44,145 bases of DNA from NCBI RefSeq assembly GCF_000738085.1, contig NZ_JPRS01000016.1:1-44145 (forward strand). The letters are read 5' to 3'. This document shows, one piece after another, positions 16,340-24,114 of the stretch. The first letter of the stretch is position 1, and each line of letters begins with the position of its first letter. The notes under the pieces are model-generated. The model was not told the DNA's origin. It ran no database searches and was given only the letters and a program-made list of their open reading frames with translations. The DNA comes from Cryobacterium sp. MLB-32 (GTDB lineage: Bacteria; Actinomycetota; Actinomycetes; Actinomycetales; Microbacteriaceae). The position numbers were made by a program, and so were the translations under genes.

Positions 16340-17752
16340 CTAGAAGGGTGCGGTGTTGATGCCTGTGTTGGGGATCTTCCAGGGGTCGAGCCAGGTGTTT
16401 GGTTTCGATGCTGGTTCGGTCGTGGGGATGGTCGGTCTGATTCGGGTGGCGGGGTGGGTGGCGTAGTGCTTCCCGGCCGGGCTGGTCCAGTTCAGGGTGC
16501 CGTCTGCGCCTTGTTCAACCGCCCATCCCGTTTCGTGCTTGACCCGGTGGCTGCGTTTGCAGAGGTTGGCGAGGTTCGAGAACACGGTTTCACCGCCTGA
16601 TTCCCAGGGGATGGTGTGGTCAATGTCGCAGTCCTGCGCCCGCCGGTTACACCCGGCCGCGCGGCACGATCCGTCGCGCAGTTGCAGCCAACGCCGCAGT
16701 TCTGTCGGCACCTTGTACTTCGTGCGTCCGAAAGACAGCACCGCGCCCGTCTCGGGGTGGATGAGGATGCGGGTGAAGCTGCTCGCGGTGCCGGCGATTC
16801 GGCGGGCGGTTTCCGGGTCGATCGGCCCGAACCCCTCCAAGGTGCCGGGTTCCTCACTCTTACCCATCAGCGTGAGCACCGGGACGGTCACGTACACGTT
16901 GCCGCGAATCCCGGCGCCGAGCCCCGTCGCGGTAACGCCGCCCAGGAGCAGGTCGACGGCGACGTCGGTGCGCAGTTGCGGGAGGGTGCGGGTTTCGACA
17001 GGCTCAACCAGCGATGATGACTGGAGGTTCTTCGCCATCGCCTCAACCCGGTCCCTGATCGCACTGGCATCCTCATTGCTCAGGGTCATCTCCAGGTACG
17101 CCATACCGTCACGGCCCGGGCCGACAAAGAAACACCGATCAGCCAGGGCGCGTTTGTGCCGCACGGTGATCGACTCCGGGTGGGTCAGCTCCCGAATGCG
17201 GATGGCTTTCTTCTTAAATTGCGGCACCGTCAGGGTCTCACTCTCAGTGAGAGCCTCTCGTTCGAAGTCCTGCCAGGCCTCATCGGGGAGGGCCAGAACG
17301 TTGTCGATGATGACCTCGACGTGACGGTAACTGATGTCCCCCCGGCGGAGGGCCTCTCTTGTCGCGGGCAGCTTGTGCTGGAGAAGTTCGCTGTGGCACA
17401 TGAGGTTGCGGGTGCAATTCTCTGTCAGCGTCAGCAGGCACGCGAGTTCAGCGACGAGGCCCTCGTGCGCGGCCGTCATCGACGACCACTCCACGTACCC
17501 TTTCCTTCCACGAGCGGCCGTGGTGGGTCGGCCGGTCTCGGCCGTCGCCTGGGTCCAGCGCACGATCTCATCGACCGCGGCCGCCCGCGCGGCCTGCGCC
17601 GCACAGATCGCCCGGTCGTGCTCTTTCACCGCATCGAGCAAGCGGAGCTGGGTGTCGGCCGTCTCACGCTCTGCGGGCGTGAGGCCGACGGGTTCGGGCG
17701 GGCTGCTGCCCGCGGCATCCTCCGGTGGAGGAACTTCATTGGTGTTCTCCAT
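16340..17752 (-). CDS. DUF222 / 13E12-type HNH endonuclease
   Basis: A 470-residue member of the actinobacterial DUF222-HNH family, often present in many copies per genome and possibly linked to mobile DNA. The N-terminal half is the DUF222 region (about 40-300, with helices around LLQHKLPATREALRRGDISYRHVEVI-type sequence). The C-terminal HNH nuclease has CRAAGC, then CDIDHTIPWESGG with the catalytic His, and SNLANLCKRSHRVKH. Between the two, SSLVEPVETR (encoded at about 16991-17013) is the translation of a short dispersed repeat found in many Micrococcales genomes, so the gene has absorbed an insertion in frame. It starts at ATG 17752. Biological role unknown. Confidence 0.9.
   Translation of the reverse strand: MENTNEVPPPEDAAGSSPPEPVGLTPAERETADTQLRLLDAVKEHDRAICAAQAARAAAVDEIVRWTQATAETGRPTTAARGRKGYVEWSSMTAAHEGLVAELACLLTLTENCTRNLMCHSELLQHKLPATREALRRGDISYRHVEVIIDNVLALPDEAWQDFEREALTESETLTVPQFKKKAIRIRELTHPESITVRHKRALADRCFFVGPGRDGMAYLEMTLSNEDASAIRDRVEAMAKNLQSSSLVEPVETRTLPQLRTDVAVDLLLGGVTATGLGAGIRGNVYVTVPVLTLMGKSEEPGTLEGFGPIDPETARRIAGTASSFTRILIHPETGAVLSFGRTKYKVPTELRRWLQLRDGSCRAAGCNRRAQDCDIDHTIPWESGGETVFSNLANLCKRSHRVKHETGWAVEQGADGTLNWTSPAGKHYATHPATRIRPTIPTTEPASKPNTWLDPWKIPNTGINTAPF
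16991..17013. repeat. dispersed actinobacterial repeat inside the HNH gene
   Basis: GGTTTCGACAGGCTCAACCA and the three bases after it form the well-known short repeat that reads as LVEPVET on one strand and LSLSKP on the other in Micrococcales genomes. Here it is in frame within the HNH gene and encodes SLVEPVETR. Confidence 0.7.
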
Positions 17753-17859
17753 GACTAAATTTTCCCATGGACCACTGACACTGTTCGAGAAAACCTCACC
17801 ATTGTGGAGAAGTTATTCGAAGCATTATTCGCAGCGCGGGTGGCGAGATCGGCTCGCGA

Positions 17860-17895
17860 GGTCTCGAGACGCGCCGTAGACGGCGCTCCTCGACC
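17860..17895. repeat. REP-like imperfect hairpin in the HNH-desulfurase intergenic region
   Basis: The left arm GGTCTCGAGACGCGCC (17860-17875) and right arm GGCGCTCCTCGACC (17882-17895) pair imperfectly around GTAGAC. The layout resembles the common Microbacteriaceae intergenic element of the form TCTCGA...CTCGACCAGCGG. It sits in the 304-bp gap 17753-18056. Apart from this and the adjoining 23-bp repeats, that gap shows only the HNH promoter side and a short leader with no gene. Confidence 0.55.
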
Positions 17896-17973
17896 GGCGG
17901 GAGGGGCGCTCCTCGACCGGCGGGAGGGGCGCTCCTCGACCGGCGGGAGGGGCGCTCCTCGACCAGCGCTTGG
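17882..17973. repeat. 23-bp tandem repeat, three perfect copies and one partial
   Basis: Units at 17882-17904, 17905-17927 and 17928-17950 are identical. A fourth at 17951-17973 diverges after CTCCTCGACC. The unit is the right arm of the REP-like hairpin plus a GGCGGGAGG tail, so the array looks like expansion of one arm of that element. Confidence 0.88.
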
Positions 17974-18056
17974 GTCGGGACCGGCGGGGTGAGGCGGGGC
18001 AGAGGAAAGCGAGAATTTCTCGAAAACTCGACGTGCGCACAGGCCCTGAATCTACA

Positions 18057-19304
18057 ATGAATACGGAGTTGACATTCGTGACGCCTCGCATGAGTTTCCG
18101 CAGGCCCGCCTCGCCGCTCGACACACGTCGGCAGGGCGATTTCGGATACCTGCAACCCGGCGAGATCTACCTCGACGCCGCCTGCCAGAGCCTGCGCCCG
18201 CAGCCCGTGATCGACGCATTGACCGACTACTACACGACCTACAACGCGTGCGGCGGACGCGTGAAGTACGCCTGGGGAGTGAAGGTCGACGAGCAGGTGT
18301 CCGATACCCGCCGGGCCGTGCTCACCCTGCTCGGCCTCTCCCCGCGAAGTTATGCCACCTCCTTTACCCTCAACACCACCTACGGTCTCAATCTGCTGTT
18401 GCAGCAGCTGCCGATGGGCCGTGTGGGGCGGATCGTGACCAGTCACATCGAGCACAACTCGGTGTTCCTGCCCACCATGACGGCCGCCCGACGACTGGGC
18501 GTCGAACGACTGGTGCTGGACCGCGCCACAGACGGCGCGTTGCTCTATGAGCCCGCGCAGCTGGAGAAGGCCGTTGTCGTCGTCAACTCGGCCTCCAACA
18601 TCGACGGTCGACAGCTCACCAACCTCGCCGAGCTCGTGCACGACACCCACGCTCGCGGCGGCATCGTCGTTGTCGACGCGGCGCAGTCCATGGGGCACGG
18701 TCGGGCGTTGCTGCAGGAGACGGAAGCGGATGCGATCTGCTTCTCCGCGCACAAGATGTACTCCGCCAGCCTCGGCGTCGTCGTGGCCCGCCACGACCTG
18801 CTCGCCGCCCTTGACCTCTCTTTCGTGGGTGGCGGCATGGTGGCCGACGTGCGCGAGGAGGATTTTGACCTCGTGCATGGCGACCCGGCGTCGGTGCTGG
18901 AACCGGGGCTGCAGGCCTGGGGCGAGATCATCGCGCTCGGTCGGGCGATCGAATGGCTCGGCAGCATCCGCCCCGGCGGACTCGCGCCCGCCGAGCACCT
19001 CACGCGGCTGTCCCGGCGACTCTACGACGGGCTCGCCGATATTCCCGGACTCACGTTGGTCAACACGGAGGCCAGTCCGGTGATCAGTGCCTACGCCCCT
19101 GCCCAGGACTCACACCGGCTCGCGGTGTTCCTGTCGCACTCGCAAATCATGGCGCGCAGCGGATACTTCTGCGCCCACCACTACCTCAAAGAACAGCTCG
19201 GGCTGCCCCCGTTGCTGCGCTTCTCCCTCGGACTGCACTCCACGGAGTCGGACATCGACGCGGCCACTCAGACCCTCGGGCGGCTGGTGAAGGGTTTGCA
19301 CTAA
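18057..19304 (+). CDS. cysteine-desulfurase-like class V aminotransferase
   Basis: A PLP enzyme of the NifS/SufS group, expected to take sulfur from cysteine as an enzyme persulfide. The 415-residue protein carries the PLP lysine in CFSAHKMYSASLG (Lys233), the DAAQSMGH PLP-contact motif, SHIEHNSV near 130-136, and a cysteine in RSGYFCAHH (Cys372) at the place of the SufS catalytic loop R-x-G-x-x-C-A. Both key residues are therefore present. Three starts are possible: ATG 18057 (used here), GTG 18078 with a GGAG at good spacing, and ATG 18090. The membrane thioredoxin-fold gene begins at the base after its stop, a strong sign of a functional pair. It is not in a suf or isc context, so general Fe-S assembly is unlikely to be its main job. 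Confidence 0.85.
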   Translation: MNTELTFVTPRMSFRRPASPLDTRRQGDFGYLQPGEIYLDAACQSLRPQPVIDALTDYYTTYNACGGRVKYAWGVKVDEQVSDTRRAVLTLLGLSPRSYATSFTLNTTYGLNLLLQQLPMGRVGRIVTSHIEHNSVFLPTMTAARRLGVERLVLDRATDGALLYEPAQLEKAVVVVNSASNIDGRQLTNLAELVHDTHARGGIVVVDAAQSMGHGRALLQETEADAICFSAHKMYSASLGVVVARHDLLAALDLSFVGGGMVADVREEDFDLVHGDPASVLEPGLQAWGEIIALGRAIEWLGSIRPGGLAPAEHLTRLSRRLYDGLADIPGLTLVNTEASPVISAYAPAQDSHRLAVFLSHSQIMARSGYFCAHHYLKEQLGLPPLLRFSLGLHSTESDIDAATQTLGRLVKGLH

Positions 19305-20363
19305 GTGTTCTGTATCGCGGCGTTCATCGTTCTGGTCGTCATGGCCATATTCTCGGCGCGCTACCGGCGCTACGTGGGCAAAGCCTGGACCTGCACGTGG
19401 CGTCGGGTCACCTTCCGGCCCTGTGACACGACGTTCAAGCAAGACGTCAAGGACCACCTGCTCGCACCGATCGCGGCACGCCGGCCTGGTCTGGTGCGCC
19501 CGGCGAGCATCACTCTCGAGGTGCTTGCGGTGCTGGTGATCCTCACCACCGTCTGGTCGGGGTACACCGTGGTGAAGAGTGCCGCAAACCTGTACGTCTA
19601 CGGCACCTGCAACAAACAAGACTCGGCGTCCTGCAGCCTCGGTGCCGAGGCGTGCTCGGTCACCGACGAAACGCCCGACTTCATGTCATCCCTCGGAGCG
19701 TTCGACGTGATCGGAGCGTTCGGTAACGAGTTCAGCAGCCTCGGCGAGACCTTTGCCGCCATCCCCGCCCGCTTCCGCACCTGGACGGCCGAAGAGTACC
19801 TACCCGCCAACGCCAGCTATCTCACCGAGAATGCCGCGAACCCCATCGCCGTCGAGGTCATCGACCCCGGCTGCCCCACCTGCAAGGCCCTCCTGCAGAA
19901 CATTGAGGATTCCGGCTTTGCCCAGACCCACAACCTCACGTACATCGCCTACCCGATTGAGGGTGCCGACGGTTACAAGTTCCCCAACTCGCTGCTCGTG
20001 ACCCAGTATCTCGAGGCACTGCGGCTGCACCCCCTGGCTGGCGCGGACACTCCCGTGGACTGGCAGGTGATCGAGCGCCTCTTCACCGAGAAGACGGATA
20101 CCGGCCTGCCCTGGCAATCCGCCCTCAAGTCGATGGACACGGCTGAGGCCACCGCGACTCTCGCCGGCTGGCTCGAGGAGTTTGGCCTCTCCGCCGACCA
20201 GATCGACGTCGTCGTGGCGGAGGCGGGGTCTGACGCCGTCGCCGACATCGTCGCCGCCAACAAGACTCTGGTGGAAGACAAGATCGCCACCGTGAAGATC
20301 CCCACGATCATCTTCGATGGGCGCCGCCACGACGGTCTGGTCTCGGTCGACGGGCTTCGGTAG
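19305..20363 (+). CDS. membrane-anchored thioredoxin-fold protein with DPGCPTCK motif
   Basis: 352 residues from GTG 19305, immediately after the desulfurase stop. The N-terminus has a short membrane segment (residues 2-17), a Cys-containing loop KAWTCTWRRVTFRPCDT, a second membrane segment (about 68-92) and a Cys-rich segment GTCNKQDSASCSLGAEACSV. A long extracytoplasmic domain follows, with the redox-type motif DPGCPTCK (Cys190, Cys193) in a thioredoxin-like strand-turn-helix, and a late KIPTIIFDG in place of the cis-proline strand. From memory, the KAW-C--RRVTFRPCDT region also occurs in archaeal and other bacterial membrane proteins of unknown role. A thiol-disulfide or sulfur-relay function outside the membrane is inferred. 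Confidence 0.75.
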   Translation: MFCIAAFIVLVVMAIFSARYRRYVGKAWTCTWRRVTFRPCDTTFKQDVKDHLLAPIAARRPGLVRPASITLEVLAVLVILTTVWSGYTVVKSAANLYVYGTCNKQDSASCSLGAEACSVTDETPDFMSSLGAFDVIGAFGNEFSSLGETFAAIPARFRTWTAEEYLPANASYLTENAANPIAVEVIDPGCPTCKALLQNIEDSGFAQTHNLTYIAYPIEGADGYKFPNSLLVTQYLEALRLHPLAGADTPVDWQVIERLFTEKTDTGLPWQSALKSMDTAEATATLAGWLEEFGLSADQIDVVVAEAGSDAVADIVAANKTLVEDKIATVKIPTIIFDGRRHDGLVSVDGLR

Positions 20364-20401
20364 CGGTCTGCGACAGCTGTCGTGGAGTGAACGGGTTCTT
20401 T

Positions 20402-21232
20402 TTACACCGTGACCAGGTAGTCCGAGTCGCGAGCATCGGTGATGAGCATGTAGCCGGGGGCGTGTCCGATCGCCAGCGTCGGTCGCGACTCCATGACGGC
20501 GGCTTGCGGGGTGACTCCGCAGGCCCAGAACACGGGTACCTCGCCGGGCGCTACGACGACCGCGTCGCCGAAGTCGGGCCGGTCAAGGTCTATTCCGAGA
20601 GCGGCAGGGTCGCCGACATGTACCGGGGCGCCGTGCACCGCGGGGTACTGGGACGTGATGCGCACGGCATCCGCTACCCGGTCCGCCGCAATCGCCCGCA
20701 TCGACACTACGAGCGGACCCGCCAGCTCCCCAGCCGGGGCGCACCGCACGTTCGTGCGATACATCGGCACGTTCGTGCCCTGCTCGATGTGCGAGATGGC
20801 GATCCCGGCCTTCTGTAGCGCGGACTCGAACGTGAAGCTGCACCCCACGATGAACGTCACGAGGTCGGGACGCCACCACTCGGTGAGGTCGCTGGGCTCG
20901 GCGACCAGCGCGCCGTTCTCATAGACCCGATACCGGCCGAGGTCGGAACGGATGTCCCCGCCGGCCAGCAGGGGACCGCTCGTCTCGCCCGCATCGAGCA
21001 CGCCCAGAATGGGGCACGCCTGAGGATTGCGGGTGGCGAACAGCAGCACGTCGAAGGCCTGCGCCCGGGGCACGATGATGAGGTTCGCCTGGGTGAAACC
21101 GGCAGACCAGCCCGCGGTCGGCGTGGCCAGGCCGTTGCGGAACAGGGCGCGAGCCTCCGCGGGGGTGACGACGGCCGGGGTGACGACGGGCGGATCGACG
21201 GGCGAACCAGCGGGCGCAACAGGAACAGCCAT
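20402..21232 (-). CDS. ycsI: DUF1445 / YcsI family putative hydro-lyase
   Basis: A 276-residue YcsI homologue. Visible family features are [29 protein letters not shown], the FLLFCQRNPKACPLL-like stretch (here [16 protein letters not shown]), [52 protein letters not shown] and the late GDPAALGI and [12 protein letters not shown]. The start is ATG 21232; the frame is open well beyond but only as a shadow of the next gene. In Bacillus subtilis ycsI belongs to the ycsF-ycsG-ycsI-kipI-kipA-kipR operon. Here it follows ycsG by five bases, while the ycsF and kip homologues sit 10 kb away. The reaction is uncertain; the related N-terminal domain of mammalian D-glutamate cyclase hints at 5-oxoproline metabolism. 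Confidence 0.9.
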   Translation of the reverse strand: MAVPVAPAGSPVDPPVVTPAVVTPAEARALFRNGLATPTAGWSAGFTQANLIIVPRAQAFDVLLFATRNPQACPILGVLDAGETSGPLLAGGDIRSDLGRYRVYENGALVAEPSDLTEWWRPDLVTFIVGCSFTFESALQKAGIAISHIEQGTNVPMYRTNVRCAPAGELAGPLVVSMRAIAADRVADAVRITSQYPAVHGAPVHVGDPAALGIDLDRPDFGDAVVVAPGEVPVFWACGVTPQAAVMESRPTLAIGHAPGYMLITDARDSDYLVTV

Positions 21233-21237
21233 GGGCA

Positions 21238-22476
21238 CTACACCCACAGCTTGGCGAGGCCACCGAGGGACTGGTAGCCGAGGAACACGGTGAGAAGCCA
21301 GGCGAGAACGCCGATGATGAGCAGCCACTTGGGATACACGTAGCCGCCGAGCAGGTCGCGGCGGCGCCACGCCACCCAGATGATCACGGCAAAACCGACC
21401 GGAAGGATGAGTCCGTTCACGGCGCCGGCCATGATCAGCAGCGTTGCGGGGGCCTGCCCGATCAGGCTGAAGACCAGCGTGGACACGGCAATGAAGACGC
21501 AGGTGGCGATGCTGCGTACCCGCGGGGAGGTCTTCTGTGTCGTGACGAAGGAGATCGATGTGTACGCCGCACCGATGACTGAGGTGATCGACGCCGCCCA
21601 CAGGATGACGCCGAAGACACGGAAGCCGAGCTCGCCCGCCGCGGACTGGAATGCCTCTGCCGCGAGGTTGTCGCTTGTCAGGGCCACGCCGCCGGCGACG
21701 ACCCCGAGGATTGCGAGGAAGAGCAAGACGCGGATGACGCCGGTGATGATGATGCCCAGCACCGAGCTGCGGGTGATTTCGCCCACGTTTTCGGGGCCGG
21801 AGATACCCGCATCGATCATGCGGTGTGCGCCGGCGTACGTGATGTAGCCGCCAATGGTGCCGCCGATGAGTGTGGTGATGATGAGGAAGTCGATGTTGTC
21901 GGGGATGACGGCATTCTTGATCGCCTCGCCGAGCGGCGGCTGCGACACGATGGCGACGTAGCCGATGAGGATGATCATGATCGCGCCGAGCACAACGACG
22001 ATTTTGTCGAGGGCGAGACCCGCGCGCTTGCTCAGGAAGATCGCGATGGCCACGGCGGCCGACAGGATTCCACCCAGCAACGGATCGATGCCCAGCAGCA
22101 CGTTCAGACCCAGACCGGCGCCGGCCACATTGCCTACGTTGAAGACGAGGCCGCCGAGGAAGATCAACGCGGCGAGGAACCAGCCGGCGCCCGGGAGCAC
22201 CGTGTTGGCCAGCTCCTGGGCGCGCTTGCCGCTCACTCCGATGACGCGCCACACGTTCAGTTGCACGGCGATGTCGACAAGAATCGAGACCAGAATGGCG
22301 AAAGCGAAGGCCGCGCCGAGCTGAACAGTGAACGTGGTCGTCTGCACGATGAAGCCCGGCCCCACCGCACTCGTGGCCATGAGGAACATGGCTCCGAGCA
22401 GGGCGCCGCGGTGCTTGTTCTTCAGTCGCTTGGTCTTGTCGGGCTTGACCGTCGTTGGTGAAACCGAGGGGGACAT
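21238..22476 (-). CDS. ycsG: NRAMP-fold transporter, YcsG-like
   Basis: A 412-residue inner-membrane carrier with 11 or so helices in the NRAMP fold. The canonical metal-binding DPGN of helix 1 is missing: the equivalent stretch reads [13 protein letters not shown]. In helix 6 the MPH motif is replaced by [10 protein letters not shown]. This argues against classical Mn/Fe transport and for another substrate. From its context (ycsI five bases downstream, and the same operator as pxpA) I infer uptake of 5-oxoproline or a related compound. It starts at ATG 22476. Its promoter is unusually clear: TTGTAA, a 17-bp spacer filled by the palindrome, and TAGGCT. Confidence 0.88.
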   Translation of the reverse strand: MSPSVSPTTVKPDKTKRLKNKHRGALLGAMFLMATSAVGPGFIVQTTTFTVQLGAAFAFAILVSILVDIAVQLNVWRVIGVSGKRAQELANTVLPGAGWFLAALIFLGGLVFNVGNVAGAGLGLNVLLGIDPLLGGILSAAVAIAIFLSKRAGLALDKIVVVLGAIMIILIGYVAIVSQPPLGEAIKNAVIPDNIDFLIITTLIGGTIGGYITYAGAHRMIDAGISGPENVGEITRSSVLGIIITGVIRVLLFLAILGVVAGGVALTSDNLAAEAFQSAAGELGFRVFGVILWAASITSVIGAAYTSISFVTTQKTSPRVRSIATCVFIAVSTLVFSLIGQAPATLLIMAGAVNGLILPVGFAVIIWVAWRRRDLLGGYVYPKWLLIIGVLAWLLTVFLGYQSLGGLAKLWV

Positions 22477-22535
22477 GGTGCTCGCTGTCTGTGAGGAACG
22501 GAACCAGCGACTGCGATCACCGATTGTTTTGTGAC

Positions 22536-22564
22536 AGCCTACGATTGTTGAACAATCATTACAA
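22536..22564 (-). promoter_or_regulatory. ycsG promoter with GATTGTTGAACAATC operator in the spacer
   Basis: On the minus strand, TTGTAA (22564-22559) and TAGGCT (22541-22536) are 17 bp apart. The perfect palindrome 22543-22557 occupies almost the whole spacer, so binding would exclude RNA polymerase. An extra half-site GATTGTT lies at 22522-22528. The palindrome is identical to that at 8316-8330. Confidence 0.8.
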
Positions 22565-22569
22565 GGTTT

Positions 22570-23604
22570 TTATTGAGCGTGGCGCGCCGCAGCGGGGGTG
22601 ATGAGCTGGGCCTCTGTCCCGCTGATCAGGCCTTCCTCGGTGGCGCTCGGGGCGGCATCCGGGGGAAAACTCTCCGTCATCGTGAGGGGCATCTGCTCGT
22701 TGCGGTAGTACAGGCCCGGTCCTGGCCGCCAGAATGCCGGTGTCGGATCGGGCACCGCGCGCAGAAACCCACCGGTGTTGACCTCGACGCGCATGCCGCT
22801 CGGGTCTCGCAGATACACGTAGTTCTGCTCGCCGATGGCGTGGATGCTCGCCCTGAACTCCACGTGTGTGCTGGGACCGTGTTCGGTGCGCACGCCCGCC
22901 CGCACCAGCGCGGCGGCCCCCGCGAACAGCTCCGCTCGGCTGTCCACCCGGTAGGCGAGATGATTCACCCGTGCGGGTCTGGTGGAGCTGTCCAGCACGA
23001 CCCCCAGATCGTGCGCGGTGTCGCTCGTGCCGAGCACGGCGTAGACCGTTGTGCCCTCCTGTTGGAGCACGGTGCGCGGCCGCACCTGCAAGCCCAGAAC
23101 GTCGCCGTGCCACTCGAGGAAGGCGGCGACATCGGGTGCGGCCACCGTGACGTGGTCGAGTTGCCGCACCTCCATCGTGGGCGCCCCCACCGTCGGTGCG
23201 TCGTCGTCGGCACTCGGTGCGGGGTCCGGCGCATGAAATTTGTTGCCCTGGGAGAAGAGCTCGATGGTGTGCCCCCACGGTCCCGTGAAGAGATAGGAGC
23301 GTCCGTGCCCGAAGGTGCGCTCGCGCCACCGACCCTGCACGCCGGCCGCTTCGACCCGGTGGGCGGCCTCGGTGAGGGCCGCGTCGCTCACCGTGCGCCA
23401 GGCCATGCGCACCACGGCTGGTTCAGGGCCGCGCTCGATCACGAGGCTGTAGAGGTAGTAGTCGTCGCTCGTGCGCAGGTACACCGACGACTCATCGCGG
23501 TGTACCTCATGCATTCCCAGCCGGTGCTCGTAAAAGGCAACGGATGCCGCAACATCTCCTGCCGCCAGTCGCACGTGCGACAGGTGGGACAGCAGCTTGA
23601 TCAT
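22570..23604 (-). CDS. VOC-family extradiol ring-cleavage dioxygenase (catechol 2,3-dioxygenase-like)
   Basis: 344 residues, two VOC (beta-alpha-beta-beta-beta) modules, the layout of type I extradiol dioxygenases that open catechols next to the diol using Fe(II) or Mn(II). The N-terminal module starts LLSHLSHVRLAAGDV. The C-terminal catalytic module has LDHVTVAAPD and RVNHLAYRV (the two His ligands) and MRVEVNTGG (the Glu ligand). The C-terminal tail beyond about 310 is variable. The start is ATG 23604. It is preceded by a small conserved gene (17-bp gap) and stands divergent to an FAD monooxygenase. Together these suggest hydroxylation then meta-cleavage of an aromatic compound. No later meta-pathway enzymes are nearby. 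Confidence 0.85.
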   Translation of the reverse strand: MIKLLSHLSHVRLAAGDVAASVAFYEHRLGMHEVHRDESSVYLRTSDDYYLYSLVIERGPEPAVVRMAWRTVSDAALTEAAHRVEAAGVQGRWRERTFGHGRSYLFTGPWGHTIELFSQGNKFHAPDPAPSADDDAPTVGAPTMEVRQLDHVTVAAPDVAAFLEWHGDVLGLQVRPRTVLQQEGTTVYAVLGTSDTAHDLGVVLDSSTRPARVNHLAYRVDSRAELFAGAAALVRAGVRTEHGPSTHVEFRASIHAIGEQNYVYLRDPSGMRVEVNTGGFLRAVPDPTPAFWRPGPGLYYRNEQMPLTMTESFPPDAAPSATEEGLISGTEAQLITPAAARHAQ

Positions 23605-23621
23605 GGGGGCAGGGCCAAACG

Positions 23622-24035
23622 TTAGAGCGCGCGCATGCGGTTGTTTCGGGCGTTGTGCTCGAGTTCGGCGAGGCCGAGCGCCTCCATGAGCGGCGGAATG
23701 TACATGCCGAAACGTCCCCGCAGCCCCTTCTTCAGACCGTACCAGCCGCCGACGGGGTTCGACTGCGCACGGCCCCAGGCCTCGACCGTGCCGTCCTTGG
23801 CGGGTTTCTGTTCGTCGGCGCTGCCGAGCTCCACCCAATCGCCGGCCGCCACAAGCATGGCGTGCAGGTCGTCGAGGCAGCGCAGCCGGTACCGAAGCGT
23901 GGTCGTGCCCACCACGCACACCAGAGTCGGCGGGTCAGCGGCCTCGTCACGGTACATGTGGTATCCGGACGTTCCGGGCGGGGTGCGCAGCACCCAGGGG
24001 TCGTCACTCGTTCCGGTTCCGGTGGGGTCAGTCAT
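23622..24035 (-). CDS. small conserved protein paired with the extradiol dioxygenase
   Basis: 137 residues from ATG 24035, probably co-transcribed with the dioxygenase (17-bp gap). It opens with DPWVLRTPPGTSGYHMYRDE, then a beta-rich core (LVCVVGTTTLRYRLRCLDDLHAML), GDWVELGSADEQKP, and ends GRFGMYIPPLMEALGLAELEHNARNNRMRAL. I recall similar proteins in other bacteria (possibly Pfam DUF6855; name from memory and unverified). No catalytic motif or membrane segment is visible. A role in regulation or as an accessory subunit of the aromatic hydroxylase/dioxygenase step is only a guess from position. Confidence 0.75.
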   Translation of the reverse strand: MTDPTGTGTSDDPWVLRTPPGTSGYHMYRDEAADPPTLVCVVGTTTLRYRLRCLDDLHAMLVAAGDWVELGSADEQKPAKDGTVEAWGRAQSNPVGGWYGLKKGLRGRFGMYIPPLMEALGLAELEHNARNNRMRAL

Positions 24036-24114
24036 CGTCGTCTCCTGTGGTCTGGGTGTCTTCATTGTGGCCCAGCCGGAGGCGGAGTTCTTCCCCTGAC
24101 GAAGAGGCGTACGT

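Noticed and set aside
18069..18074. TTGACA as a -35 box near the desulfurase start
   Set aside because: It lies after the ATG at 18057 and has no matching -10 at the right distance. It is more likely chance within the leader or first codons.
17796..18998. A 400-codon minus-strand frame antisense to the desulfurase
   Set aside because: It is shadow sequence with translated tandem repeats at its end, and lacks any family feature.
20371..20382. CGACAGCTGTCG as a terminator between the convergent thioredoxin-fold and ycsI genes
   Set aside because: It is a short palindrome with no loop and no adjacent T-run; too weak to call.
21233..22252. N-terminal extension of the ycsI frame into the ycsG region
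   Set aside because: It is arginine- and histidine-rich shadow sequence of ycsG in another frame. The ATG at 21232 gives a normal YcsI length.
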